Below, one piece after another: positions 54,500 to 62,921 of a stretch of DNA of 64,000 bases. The position numbers were made by a program, and so were the translations under genes. Below the pieces are notes generated by a model. That model saw only the letters and a program-made list of their open reading frames with translations. It had not been told where the DNA came from and ran no database searches. The DNA is from Pararhizobium arenae (GTDB taxonomy: Bacteria; Pseudomonadota; Alphaproteobacteria; Rhizobiales; Rhizobiaceae), in assembly GCF_001931685.1 (NCBI RefSeq), contig NZ_MOOY01000003.1, positions 62,001 through 126,000 on the forward strand. Reading direction: 5' to 3'. Positions within the stretch are counted from its first letter, which is position 1; each line of letters starts with the position of its first letter.

Positions 54500-54535
54500 C
54501 TCGTATGCAAGAACTGATGGCCTTTTGTGTACGAG
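54500..54535. other. Inverted repeat between the two LuxR genes
   Basis: CTCGTATGCAA (54500-54510) and TTGTGTACGAG (54525-54535) are complementary at 9 of 11 positions across a 14-base spacer. It could be a regulatory site for the second gene or an mRNA hairpin between the two. Confidence 0.4.
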
Positions 54536-54613
54536 GGGGCTATAGCACTGGTCCCAGCGCCGAACTTGCCAGCCACTTCGGGTTGCTGAAGCGAGAAGCG
54601 GCGGAGACCGTGA

Positions 54614-55369
54614 ATGCCTGATGTCATAATGAGTGATACAATCGAGAAAGAGCAGCCGCGTGGGGGCGATTTCGCAGCGGAGATTGCCGGCCTGCAGACG
54701 CAGTTCGATCTCATTCGCTACATGCGCCGCACCAGCCACGCCTTCGGCTTCAAGAGCTTCCTGATCTGTCAGATCCCGGGTTTTGACGCGGAAAAGCTGG
54801 CGGTGTCGTCGCTGCTTTCCAACATGCCGCCAGAGCTTGTCAGCCGCTACGACAGCACCTCCATGGTGCAGCACAGCGTCGGTCTGCGCCGACTGCGGGA
54901 GACCACCACACCGTTCCAGATCACGGTCGAGGATTGGGAACGGCAGAACCCCACTTCGCCGGAGCTTTCGAGCTATCTGGCGCTGCTGCGCGAGCATGGG
55001 CTGCTGCAGGCGAACTATTTTCCGGTGCATGATGCCGAAGGACGCCGCGCGACCGTCATCTGGCTGGGCGAGCGCGTGGATCTTTCCATGGCGACGATGA
55101 TGGAATTGCAGATGATCGCAATCCACGTCTTCAATCGCCTGATGGAGATCGGAGCGGTCTTCAAGGACAATTCGGTTGTCCTGTCCGAGCGCGAAATCCA
55201 GTGCCTGAACTGGACGGCTGCGGGCAAGACCAGCGCCGAAATTGCCGGTATCCTCGGTCTGTCCGAGCATACCGTGAACCACTACCTCAACCATGTGACC
55301 AAGAAGCTCGACGCCGTAAACCGGACCCAGGCGGTCGTGAAGGCGATGAAAAAGGGCTATATCAGCTGA
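54614..55369 (+). CDS. LuxR-family solo regulator 2
   Basis: Paralogue of the regulator at 53742-54482; 251 aa. Its autoinducer-like domain (residues 35-175) has lost still more pocket residues (PPELVSRYDSTSMVQHSVGL has no DP pair and no Trp). The HTH is well kept: LSEREIQCLNWTAAGKTSAE, then VNHYLNHVTKKLDAVNRTQA. The ATG at 54614 follows GGAG. No luxI is nearby. The pair may form a heterodimer, as VisN/VisR do (analogy). A chemoreceptor gene follows 220 bases downstream on the same strand. Confidence 0.9.
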   Translation: MPDVIMSDTIEKEQPRGGDFAAEIAGLQTQFDLIRYMRRTSHAFGFKSFLICQIPGFDAEKLAVSSLLSNMPPELVSRYDSTSMVQHSVGLRRLRETTTPFQITVEDWERQNPTSPELSSYLALLREHGLLQANYFPVHDAEGRRATVIWLGERVDLSMATMMELQMIAIHVFNRLMEIGAVFKDNSVVLSEREIQCLNWTAAGKTSAEIAGILGLSEHTVNHYLNHVTKKLDAVNRTQAVVKAMKKGYIS

Positions 55370-55589
55370 CCGCCGGCTTGCCTGTGGACAGCTTTTTCTC
55401 GTCGTGTCGCTCGCGCGTATTTTAGACGATCATTAATCTTTCGGGTGCAGTCTTTTCGCGGTGAAATGATTTCGCCGGCTGGCGGCTCCTGCCGGCCCAG
55501 AGCTTTCCTCTTTCCCCTCTTTGGCCAACAGGCACGTGCTGACCGGAAACGGCCGCATGGCAGCGATTGTGCGCCCACAAGGACCCGAG

Positions 55590-57983
55590 ATGCTGTTCAA
55601 GACCGCAACCTCCCGCAATATCTTTTCCATTGTCGCAACCGGTCTCTTGGCAACGGTCGTGACGGCCGGAACGCTCTTTTCGATTTCCTATTCCGAGGTG
55701 GAACGCCGAAGCATCGACGAGATGAACAGCGCCGCCCAGCTGACGGCCGCCGAGATCAAGGGCGATATCGCCCTCGGAATGCAACTCGTGCACACCTTCC
55801 AGAGCACGTTCTGGGCCTTGACGAAGACCGGCGGTGCGGATCGCGCCGTGGCCGATGCCATATTGAGCAGAGCGCTTGAGGACAACCCGTTCGCGCTTGG
55901 CACCTGGAGCGGCTGGGAGCCGAACGCCTTCGACGGCAAGGATGCCGATTTCGCAGGCAAACCCGATCATGACGATACCGGCCGCTATGTCCCTTATTGG
56001 GTGCGCTCCGGCGGCAAGATCATGGTCACGCCGCTCGTTGACTACGACAAGTCCGGGGCGGGCGATTATTACCAGATACCGTTCAAAAGCCAGAAGGCCG
56101 TGGTGATCGAGCCTTACAGCTACCCGGTCGATGGCAAGAATGTGATGATGACCACGCTCGCCGCGCCGGTGACGGTGGATGGCAGGCCGCTGGGTGTGGT
56201 CGGCATCGATATCGCGCTGGACAGCCTTGCCGGCAAACTCATGCAGATAAAGCCGCTCGGGAATGGCAGTGTCTCTCTGGTCTCCCAGGGCGGCACGATC
56301 ATCAGCCATCAGGATACCGCCAATCTCGGCAAGGCACTGAAGGACAGCAACGTCGACGTCGCTGCATGGCAGCAGATGATCGATCGCCCCGGCTCGCCTG
56401 TGGAAACGGTCGGGGGCGACGGCATCGCCTATCTTTCCGTTGCGGTGCCGGTGCAGCTGCTGCCGGAAACATCCTGGTATGCCGTGGTAACGGTGCCGAA
56501 AGCGACGGTCTTTGCCTATCTTACTGACATGGCATGGATTTCGGTCGCAATTATTGCGCTTGCCTCCATTCTGCTGGTCCTGCTCGGCATGATGATCTCC
56601 AGCCGGTTCCGCCGCCGGCTTGAGGCTGTCGTCGAAGCGACCGCCCAGATCGCCCAGGGAAACACCGGCGTCGTGATTGCCGATGCCTATCGCAAGGATG
56701 AAATCGGTGGCATGGCGCGGTCTCTTGCGGTCCTGCGCGACGCGACGATCGCGAAGCAGCGGCTGGAAGCGGAGGCGGAAGCGTCCCGCAACGCCGGCGA
56801 GGACGAGCGCCAGCGCCGGGCTGACGAGGCCGCACGCAACGAGCGTGACATGCGTTTTGCCGTCGAGGAACTGGGCACCGGCCTGCAGCGCCTGTCGGAT
56901 GGCGATATGACGTTCCGTCTTTCCCGTCCCTTCATCGGCACGCTCGAGCAATTGCGTACGGATTTCAACCGCTCGATGGGCACCTTGCAGCAAGCGCTGC
57001 AATCGGTTGGCCAGAATGCGCAGGGCATTCGCGCCGGTTCCGCCGAAATCCGCTCGTCCGCCGACGATCTGGCACGCCGCACCGAGCAGCAGGCTGCGTC
57101 GGTCGAGCAGACCGCGGCGGCGCTCGACGAGATCACCGCCTCGGTTCGCGATTCGACCGTCAGGGCCGAGGAGGCGGGGCAGCTTGTCGCCGCAGCCCGT
57201 TCCGGCGCTCAGGCCTCCGCAAATGTCGTCCGAAACGCCATCGATGCCGTCGGCCAGATCGAATCGTCGTCGCGCGAGATATCGAGCATTATCGGCGTGA
57301 TCGATGAGATCGCCTTCCAGACCAACCTTCTTGCCCTGAACGCCGGTGTCGAAGCTGCCCGCGCCGGCGAGGCGGGCAAGGGCTTTGCCGTCGTTGCCCA
57401 GGAAGTTCGCGAGCTGGCCCAGCGTTCCGCCAATGCCGCCAAGGAGATCAAGGCCTTGATCTCGAAGTCCGGCGATCAGGTGCGTATCGGCGTCGATCTC
57501 GTCGGGCAGACCGGGACGGCGCTGGATGCCATCGTGCACGAGGTGGACGAGATCAACCTGAGGGTCGCGGCAATCGTCGAGGCGGCGCGCGAGCAGTCGA
57601 TCGGCCTCAATGACATCAATCGTGCCGTAAACGTCATGGACCAGGGCACGCAGCAGAATGCCGCCATGGTCGAGGAATCGACGGCAGCCAGCCATACGCT
57701 GGCGGCGGAGGCTGCCGCGCTGGGTGAGTTGTTGTCCAAGTTCAATCTCGGGGAAGGCGCATCCGTTTCCTACGCTTCCGCCGCCCCCAGCCACACCTCA
57801 GCCGCGCCGCGGCGCGAACCGGCGCCCGCTCGTCCTGCCATCGTGCCGGCGGCGAAGATACGCACCGCATCGGCTCTGACACCTGCCACGCAATCTCCGG
57901 CTCGGGCGCTTTCCCAGAAGCTTGCGGGCGCCTTCGGCAACAGCGCGCCCGTGAAAAGCGACGACGGCTGGGACGAGTTCTGA
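55590..57983 (+). CDS. Methyl-accepting chemotaxis protein with dCache-type sensor
   Basis: Transmembrane chemoreceptor, 797 aa. The ATG at 55590 follows AAGGA. Membrane segment 1 covers residues 11-33 and segment 2 residues 314-335; between them lies a periplasmic double-Cache-like sensor ([53 protein letters not shown], all typical of dCache_1). A HAMP domain and a second helical region follow, then the signalling domain with the hairpin tip [20 protein letters not shown] and [19 protein letters not shown]. The C-terminus is a Pro/Ala linker ending GWDEF, matching the xWxxF tether to CheR/CheB. The ligand is unknown; dCache receptors often bind amino acids or organic acids. Confidence 0.96.
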   Translation: MLFKTATSRNIFSIVATGLLATVVTAGTLFSISYSEVERRSIDEMNSAAQLTAAEIKGDIALGMQLVHTFQSTFWALTKTGGADRAVADAILSRALEDNPFALGTWSGWEPNAFDGKDADFAGKPDHDDTGRYVPYWVRSGGKIMVTPLVDYDKSGAGDYYQIPFKSQKAVVIEPYSYPVDGKNVMMTTLAAPVTVDGRPLGVVGIDIALDSLAGKLMQIKPLGNGSVSLVSQGGTIISHQDTANLGKALKDSNVDVAAWQQMIDRPGSPVETVGGDGIAYLSVAVPVQLLPETSWYAVVTVPKATVFAYLTDMAWISVAIIALASILLVLLGMMISSRFRRRLEAVVEATAQIAQGNTGVVIADAYRKDEIGGMARSLAVLRDATIAKQRLEAEAEASRNAGEDERQRRADEAARNERDMRFAVEELGTGLQRLSDGDMTFRLSRPFIGTLEQLRTDFNRSMGTLQQALQSVGQNAQGIRAGSAEIRSSADDLARRTEQQAASVEQTAAALDEITASVRDSTVRAEEAGQLVAAARSGAQASANVVRNAIDAVGQIESSSREISSIIGVIDEIAFQTNLLALNAGVEAARAGEAGKGFAVVAQEVRELAQRSANAAKEIKALISKSGDQVRIGVDLVGQTGTALDAIVHEVDEINLRVAAIVEAAREQSIGLNDINRAVNVMDQGTQQNAAMVEESTAASHTLAAEAAALGELLSKFNLGEGASVSYASAAPSHTSAAPRREPAPARPAIVPAAKIRTASALTPATQSPARALSQKLAGAFGNSAPVKSDDGWDEF

Positions 57984-58009
57984 GCTTCCGGACGATCGCA
58001 ACCTCTCGA

Positions 58010-58038
58010 ACACCGGGCCCGATGCCCGGTGTTTTATT
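58010..58038 (+). terminator. Intrinsic terminator of the chemoreceptor gene
   Basis: ACACCGGGC (58010-58018) pairs with GCCCGGTGT (58024-58032), followed by TTTATTT. Confidence 0.9.
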
Positions 58039-58071
58039 TGATGCCGTGTAAGCAGGCATTCCGTGTCGCGC

Positions 58072-58088
58072 TGCACAAAAAGGGTGCA
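58072..58088 (+). promoter_or_regulatory. Candidate NtrC-binding site (sigma-54 enhancer)
   Basis: TGCACA-AAAAG-GGTGCA matches the NtrC consensus TGCACC-N5-GGTGCA with one mismatch. Its centre lies about 96 bases before the start predicted from the sigma-54 promoter at 58151-58166, a normal enhancer distance. A further half-site (GCACC) occurs near 58119. Confidence 0.65.
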
Positions 58089-58150
58089 GTGCCGTTTGCA
58101 GATGCGATCAAATCTTTCAGCACCCCTTGATTTTCCGGGGTTTTCCAAAC

Positions 58151-58166
58151 TGGCACGTTTTCTGCA
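58151..58166 (+). promoter_or_regulatory. Sigma-54 (RpoN) promoter
   Basis: TGGCACG-TTTT-CTGCA matches the -24/-12 consensus TGGCACG-N4-TTGCA at 11 of 12 defined positions, with the invariant GG (58152-58153) and GC (58164-58165) correctly spaced. Transcription should start near 58176 on the plus strand. An NtrC-like site lies upstream. Confidence 0.8.
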
Positions 58167-58175
58167 TTCGTTAGA

Positions 58176-58300
58176 TCAGGTCCAGAGGGGACTTTAATAA
58201 AACAGCGCCCTTGAAGGTCGCGATTGCAAAGACCGTTTCCTGCCGCAGGTGATCCCGGATGTACGGACACAGGCGGCGGGAGCGGTCTTTACTTTATCCG
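58176..58300 (+). ncRNA. Candidate nitrogen-regulated small RNA or structured leader
   Basis: The transcript predicted from the sigma-54 promoter has no good protein-coding gene for its first 220 bases. It folds into a strong hairpin: AAAGACCG (58228-58235) pairs with CGGTCTTT (58283-58290), and an inner CCTGCCGC (58239-58246) pairs with GCGGCGGG (58273-58280) with one G-U. The stem is followed by UCUUUACUUUAU, a weak terminator-like tract. It would be a roughly 115-base RNA, or the 5' leader of mrp at 58401. Proposed from sequence features only. Confidence 0.45.
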
Positions 58301-58384
58301 CAGATTTGTTTTCCACGCATTGGCGAAACGCTTCGCCTTGATTATCTATGGCTTGGCGTCCGGTCCGGGCGGCTCAAGGCATGA
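58259..58384 (+). CDS. Possible 41-residue small ORF upstream of mrp
   Basis: A short frame from the ATG at 58259 with AGGTGA 7 bases upstream, ending TGA at 58382-58384, 16 bases before the mrp ATG. The product (MYGHRRRERSLLYPQICFPR, then about 20 more residues) is basic and matches nothing I know. Its start lies inside the loop of the hairpin at 58228-58290, so translation and folding would compete. It could be a leader peptide, or chance. Confidence 0.2.
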   Translation: MYGHRRRERSLLYPQICFPRIGETLRLDYLWLGVRSGRLKA

Positions 58385-58400
58385 CAGGAAAGTGTGGATA

Positions 58401-59582
58401 ATGGCCGAGGTGACCAAGGAACAGGTTCTGGAAAAGCTCAAGGGCGTTCGCGGACCGGACATGGATGGCAACATCGTCGATATGGGGTTGGTCTCCGACG
58501 TCTTCATTTCCGATTCCAAGGTCTACTTTTCGATCACGGTCCCGGCCGAACGGGCAAAGGAACTCGATCCGCTGCGGGCTGCCGCCGAGCGGGTGGTGAA
58601 GGATATTCCGGGCGTCAAGGGCGCCATGGTGGCGCTGACGGCGGACAAGCGCGCCGCCGCCGGTTCGGCACCGGTTCGCCGCCCGCCGCAGCCCGGCGCG
58701 CACGATCATGCCGGCCATAACCATGCGCACAGCCATGCCGCCCCGCCGCAAGCTCAGCGCCCGCAAGCCAAGCCGGGTATTCCCGGCGTCGGCGCGATCA
58801 TAGCCGTCGCCTCGGGCAAGGGCGGGGTGGGCAAATCGACCACCTCCGTCAATCTGGCGCTCGCACTTCATGCTAACGGCCTGCGAGTCGGCATTCTCGA
58901 CGCGGATATCTACGGCCCCTCCATGCCGCGTCTGATGAAGATTTCCGGCCGCCCGCAGCAGCTGGAGGGACGGCTGATCAAGCCGATGGAGAATTACGGC
59001 CTGAAGGTCATGTCCATGGGTTTCCTCGTAGACGAAGAGGTCGCGATGATCTGGCGTGGGCCGATGATCCAGTCGGCGCTCCTGCAGATGCTGCGCGAAG
59101 TCGCCTGGGGCGATCTTGATGTTCTGGTCGTCGACATGCCGCCGGGCACGGGCGATGCGCAGCTGACCATGGCCCAGCAGGTCCCGCTCGCCGGTGCCGT
59201 CATCGTTTCCACGCCTCAGGATCTTGCGCTGATCGATGCGCGCAAGGGTCTTGCGATGTTCCGCAAGGTCGAGGTTCCGGTGCTTGGTATCATCGAAAAC
59301 ATGAGCTTTTTCATCGCCCCGGACACGGGAAAGCGCTACGATATCTTCGGCCATGGCGGTGCTCGCAAGGAGGCCGAGCGGATCGGTGTCCCCTTCCTCG
59401 GCGAAGTGCCTTTGACGATGGGCATTCGCGAGACCTCGGACGCCGGAACGCCGCTCGTCCATTCCGAGCCGGATGGCGAAGTCGCTAAAATCTATCGGGA
59501 AATTGCGCGCCGCGTCTGGGATCAGGTCGCCGCGCAGCGGGCAGGGGGCGCGCGCGCCATGCCGAACATCGTCTTCGAATAG
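58401..59582 (+). CDS. mrp: Mrp/NBP35-type iron-sulfur cluster carrier ATPase
   Basis: P-loop Fe-S carrier (ApbC/Mrp), 393 aa. Residues 1-85 are a MIP18/DUF59 domain (VRGPDMDGNIVDMGLVSDVF). A linker at 95-125 is His-rich (HDHAGHNHAHSH). The ATPase domain has the deviant Walker A VASGKGGVGKSTTSVNLALA near residue 137, DADIYGPSMPRLM and VVDMPPGTGDAQLTMAQ. In most Mrp proteins a CxxC pair (FxCPxC) near the end bridges a cluster between subunits; here the segment reads ENMSFFIAPDTGKRYDIFGH, with both Cys missing. The ATG at 58401 has only a weak ribosome site. It lies downstream of a sigma-54 promoter. Confidence 0.93.
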   Translation: MAEVTKEQVLEKLKGVRGPDMDGNIVDMGLVSDVFISDSKVYFSITVPAERAKELDPLRAAAERVVKDIPGVKGAMVALTADKRAAAGSAPVRRPPQPGAHDHAGHNHAHSHAAPPQAQRPQAKPGIPGVGAIIAVASGKGGVGKSTTSVNLALALHANGLRVGILDADIYGPSMPRLMKISGRPQQLEGRLIKPMENYGLKVMSMGFLVDEEVAMIWRGPMIQSALLQMLREVAWGDLDVLVVDMPPGTGDAQLTMAQQVPLAGAVIVSTPQDLALIDARKGLAMFRKVEVPVLGIIENMSFFIAPDTGKRYDIFGHGGARKEAERIGVPFLGEVPLTMGIRETSDAGTPLVHSEPDGEVAKIYREIARRVWDQVAAQRAGGARAMPNIVFE

Positions 59583-59943
59583 CCATTTTTTCGCCATAAT
59601 TGAGCGTCGCCGGTCGCGGCAAAAACGCTTGATCTGTTGACATCTGCGGTTTCGCCCAATTAATTCTTTGGGCGGAATAACGGCGGATTGCCACATTCCG
59701 CATTGATTTTGGCAAGGCCTTGCGCCATATGGCTGCCCGCGTCGCCCGACCGATGGTTTCGCCTCAATAGAGGTGCAGCTGTGATCGTGGTGAATAAAAG
59801 TCTGTCGTCGTCGACGAAAGTTTTTTGATGATCCTGCCGCCCGCAGCCGTCTTCATATCAAGCCCCCTTCGGTGGGCTCGCCCTGCTGCGATCCGCACCT
59901 GTGACGGGCGGCTCGTCGATATCGCTTGCCCGAAGGATGCGCG
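59583..59943. other. Intergenic region between mrp and corA
   Basis: About 360 bases with no gene. An inverted repeat CGCCCAA (59653-59659) facing TTGGGCG (59668-59674) could end the mrp transcript, though no T tract follows. It overlaps a possible promoter for corA: TTGACA (59637-59642), 17 bases, then TTAATT (59660-59665). That would give a leader of about 270 bases, long enough for regulation, but no known magnesium riboswitch pattern was recognised. Confidence 0.4.
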
Positions 59944-60921
59944 ATGATCAAAGCCTATTGCGCCAATGGCGAGGCCGTTGCGATCAGCGCGGCCACGCCG
60001 CCAGCCGCGTTGCCTGACGGAACCGTCTGGATCGACATGCTGTGCCCCGATCGGGAAGAGGACAAGCTGATCGAGGGGTTCCTCGGCATCGAGATTCCGA
60101 CCCGGGAAGACTTGAAGGACATCGAGCCTTCGAGCCGCCTCTACACGGCGGACAACGCCGTGTTCATGACGGCCTCGCTGGTCTGCCGCGCCGATAGCGA
60201 GCAGCCGGAGATCACCGATGTCGCCTTCGTTCTCGCCAGAAACCTGCTGGTGACCGTGCGCTACGGCCAGCCGCGCTCGTTTGACCTGTTCATCGCGGCG
60301 ATGCATCGCATTCCCGGCGGCTGCACGAACGGCACCATGCTTGCCACCCGTCTTTTCGAGACGATCGTCGACCGCACGGCGGAAATTCTGGAAACGGCGG
60401 TTTCGCGGGTCGATAATCTTTCGCTTCAGGTGTTTGGCACCAGGAGCGCCGGCAAGCGCCGGCCGCCCCATTATCTCGAAGCGCGCCTCATGGATGTCGC
60501 GGCTCATCACCGGCTTGTGGCCAAGACGCGCGACAGCCTTGCCTCGCTCTCCCGTGCGCTGACGTTCCTCTACACCCTGCCGGCCGTGCAGGAGAGCAAG
60601 GAAACCAAGGAGCTTTGCCGCACCATCTCGCTCGATATCCAGTCGCTGTCCGAGCATGCGTCCTTCATTTCCGGCAATATCACCTTCTTGCTTGATGCCT
60701 CGCTGGGCCTGATCAATGTCGAGCAGAACGCCATCATCAAGATTTTCTCGATTGCCTCGGTGGTTTTCCTGCCGCCGACGCTGGTCGCGTCGCTCTACGG
60801 CATGAATTTCGATTTCATGCCGGAGCTGCACTGGACCTTCGGTTATCCGCTTGCGCTCGGCGCCATGGTGATCTCCGCGATCATCCCCTTTTACTTCTTT
60901 CGCTGGAAAGGCTGGCTCTGA
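59944..60921 (+). CDS. corA: CorA-family magnesium (or divalent cation) transporter
   Basis: Pentameric channel for Mg2+ entry, 325 aa, from the ATG at 59944 ([14 protein letters not shown]) with GAAGGA upstream. The large cytoplasmic N-terminal domain is followed by two membrane segments at the C-terminus ([20 protein letters not shown] and the following [20 protein letters not shown]). The pore signature YGMNF and the loop MPEL (variant of MPEL in E. coli) are kept, near residue 286. The next gene, kup, starts 10 bases after the stop, so the two cation uptake genes form one operon. Confidence 0.95.
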   Translation: MIKAYCANGEAVAISAATPPAALPDGTVWIDMLCPDREEDKLIEGFLGIEIPTREDLKDIEPSSRLYTADNAVFMTASLVCRADSEQPEITDVAFVLARNLLVTVRYGQPRSFDLFIAAMHRIPGGCTNGTMLATRLFETIVDRTAEILETAVSRVDNLSLQVFGTRSAGKRRPPHYLEARLMDVAAHHRLVAKTRDSLASLSRALTFLYTLPAVQESKETKELCRTISLDIQSLSEHASFISGNITFLLDASLGLINVEQNAIIKIFSIASVVFLPPTLVASLYGMNFDFMPELHWTFGYPLALGAMVISAIIPFYFFRWKGWL

Positions 60922-60931
60922 GAGCCTGACA

Positions 60932-62830
60932 ATGCCCATGCCCCATCACAAGAAGGGAGAGCCGGAGAACATGCGCAAGCTGCTGACGCTGGCGCTTGGC
61001 TCCATCGGTGTGGTCTATGGCGACATCGGCACCAGCCCGCTCTATGCCTTCCGCGAGGCGCTGCGCCCTGTGGCGGTCGATGGCGTGAGCCGCATCGAGA
61101 TCATCGGCCTGATCTCGCTGATGATCTGGACGCTGACGATTATCGTCACGCTCAAATACGTGCTCTTTCTGCTGCGGGCTGACAACAACGGCGAAGGCGG
61201 CACGCTGTCCCTTCTCGCGCTTCTGATGAAGTTTTCCACCGACAAGACCGGCTGGCTGTTCTTCTTCGGTATCGCGGGAGCTGCCCTCTTTATCGGTGAC
61301 GCGATCATTGCTCCGGCGCTCTCCGTTCTCTCCGCCGTGGAAGGCCTGAAGCTCGTGACGCCCGCGCTGACAGATTATGTCGTGCCGATCTCCGTCGTCA
61401 TCCTGCTCCTGCTCTTCACGGTCCAGTCGCGCGGAACCGAGGCGGTCTCCAAGTTTTTCGGGCCGATCATGGCGGCGTGGTTTCTGGTGCTGGCGCTGGC
61501 AGGGCTCAGCCATATCGCTGATGATTATGGTATCCTTGCTGCCTTCAATCCCTATTATGCGGTCTACTTCCTGCTCCATGCCGGCTTTGTCGGCTTCATC
61601 GTGCTGGGCGCAGTCTTCCTGACCGTGACCGGCGCGGAAGCCCTCTACGCCGACCTCGGCCATTTCGGTCGTCGTCCCATCCAGTGGGCCTGGATCTGTT
61701 TCGTCTTCCCGGCGCTGGCGCTGAATTATCTGGGGCAGGGCGCCCTGGTTCTGAAGCATCCCGAGGCGATGTCGGACCCCTTCTATCTCATGTTCCCGGA
61801 GTGGGCGCTGCTGCCGGTCGTGCTGCTCGCCACCTGCGCGACCATCATCGCCAGCCAGGCCGTAATCACCGGCGCCTTCTCGCTGACCCGTCAGGCGATC
61901 CACCTCGGCTTCTTGCCGCGCATGGCGATCTTCCATACATCGGAGACCCAGACGGGCCAGATCTATTTGCCGAACGTCAACGTGCTCTTGATGTTCGGGG
62001 TCATGCTTCTGGTCTTCCTGTTCGAATCTTCCGAATCCCTGGCAACCGCCTATGGCATCTCCGTCACCGGCGCCATGCTGGTCGATACGGTGCTCGCCTT
62101 CGTCTTCGTGCGCTTGCGCTGGCGCTGGCCGCTCTATGCGGCCTGCGCCGTGTTGCTGCCGCTCGCCTTCCTTGAAACCATCTTCCTTGGCGCCAACCTC
62201 TTGAAGATCCATGACGGCGGTTATGTGCCGGTGCTGATCGCGGCGGCCATCATCATCGTCATGTGGACATGGCGGCGCGGCACCAAGATCCTGCACGACA
62301 AGACGCGGCACACCGACATTCCGCTCGCCTCCTTCGTCAAGTCGATCGAGCGCAAGAGCGAGCATGCCCCGGTGTCCGTTCCCGGTACCGCAATCTTCCT
62401 GACCAGCGATCCGGAATCGACGCCAGCGGCGCTGCTACACAACATCAAGCACAACCACGTCCTGCATCAGCAGAATTTCATCCTGACGATCCGCACGGCA
62501 AACACCCCGATCGTCTCGAAAGATCATCGGGTAACCGCCTCCAGCCTTTCGGAGCGCTTCAGCCTGCTGGAGATGAATTTCGGCTATATGGAAACGCAGA
62601 ACGTTTCCCAGGCGCTCGGCCTCTTCCGCAAGACCGGCCTGAAGTTCGACATCATGTCGACCTCCTTCTATCTCGGCCGGCGCAAACTGGTTCCGGATGC
62701 CCAATCCGGCATGCCCCACTGGCAGGACCGCCTGTTCATCGCGCTCGCCAATGCCGCGATCGACCCCTCCGACTACTTCCGCCTACCCACCAACCGTGTG
62801 GTCGAGCTTGGGTCGCACGTCATTATATAG
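60932..62830 (+). CDS. kup: Low-affinity K+ uptake transporter Kup
   Basis: Proton-coupled potassium importer (KUP/HAK/KT family), 632 aa. About 12 membrane segments span residues 14-460. Family signatures: [20 protein letters not shown] at residues 23-42 (with the conserved GDIGTSPLY), [20 protein letters not shown] and [21 protein letters not shown] cytoplasmic C-terminal domain of about 170 residues follows. The ATG at 60932 begins [14 protein letters not shown]; an alternative internal Met exists. Co-transcribed with corA 10 bases upstream. Rhizobia often carry several kup genes. Confidence 0.96.
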   Translation: MPMPHHKKGEPENMRKLLTLALGSIGVVYGDIGTSPLYAFREALRPVAVDGVSRIEIIGLISLMIWTLTIIVTLKYVLFLLRADNNGEGGTLSLLALLMKFSTDKTGWLFFFGIAGAALFIGDAIIAPALSVLSAVEGLKLVTPALTDYVVPISVVILLLLFTVQSRGTEAVSKFFGPIMAAWFLVLALAGLSHIADDYGILAAFNPYYAVYFLLHAGFVGFIVLGAVFLTVTGAEALYADLGHFGRRPIQWAWICFVFPALALNYLGQGALVLKHPEAMSDPFYLMFPEWALLPVVLLATCATIIASQAVITGAFSLTRQAIHLGFLPRMAIFHTSETQTGQIYLPNVNVLLMFGVMLLVFLFESSESLATAYGISVTGAMLVDTVLAFVFVRLRWRWPLYAACAVLLPLAFLETIFLGANLLKIHDGGYVPVLIAAAIIIVMWTWRRGTKILHDKTRHTDIPLASFVKSIERKSEHAPVSVPGTAIFLTSDPESTPAALLHNIKHNHVLHQQNFILTIRTANTPIVSKDHRVTASSLSERFSLLEMNFGYMETQNVSQALGLFRKTGLKFDIMSTSFYLGRRKLVPDAQSGMPHWQDRLFIALANAAIDPSDYFRLPTNRVVELGSHVII

Positions 62831-62921
62831 CCTTCGGGTGGGATGAGTCTTGGCTGCCCGCACCCAGAATAGTGAGCGGGGAAATTATAGCTTGTTCTTT
62901 GTCGGTGGGTCGCTCGTGAGG

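Noticed and set aside
55422..57794. 790-codon open frame opposite the chemoreceptor gene
   Set aside because: Antisense shadow; the chemoreceptor domains are intact on the plus strand and the mirror product is Arg/Gly-rich without any motif.
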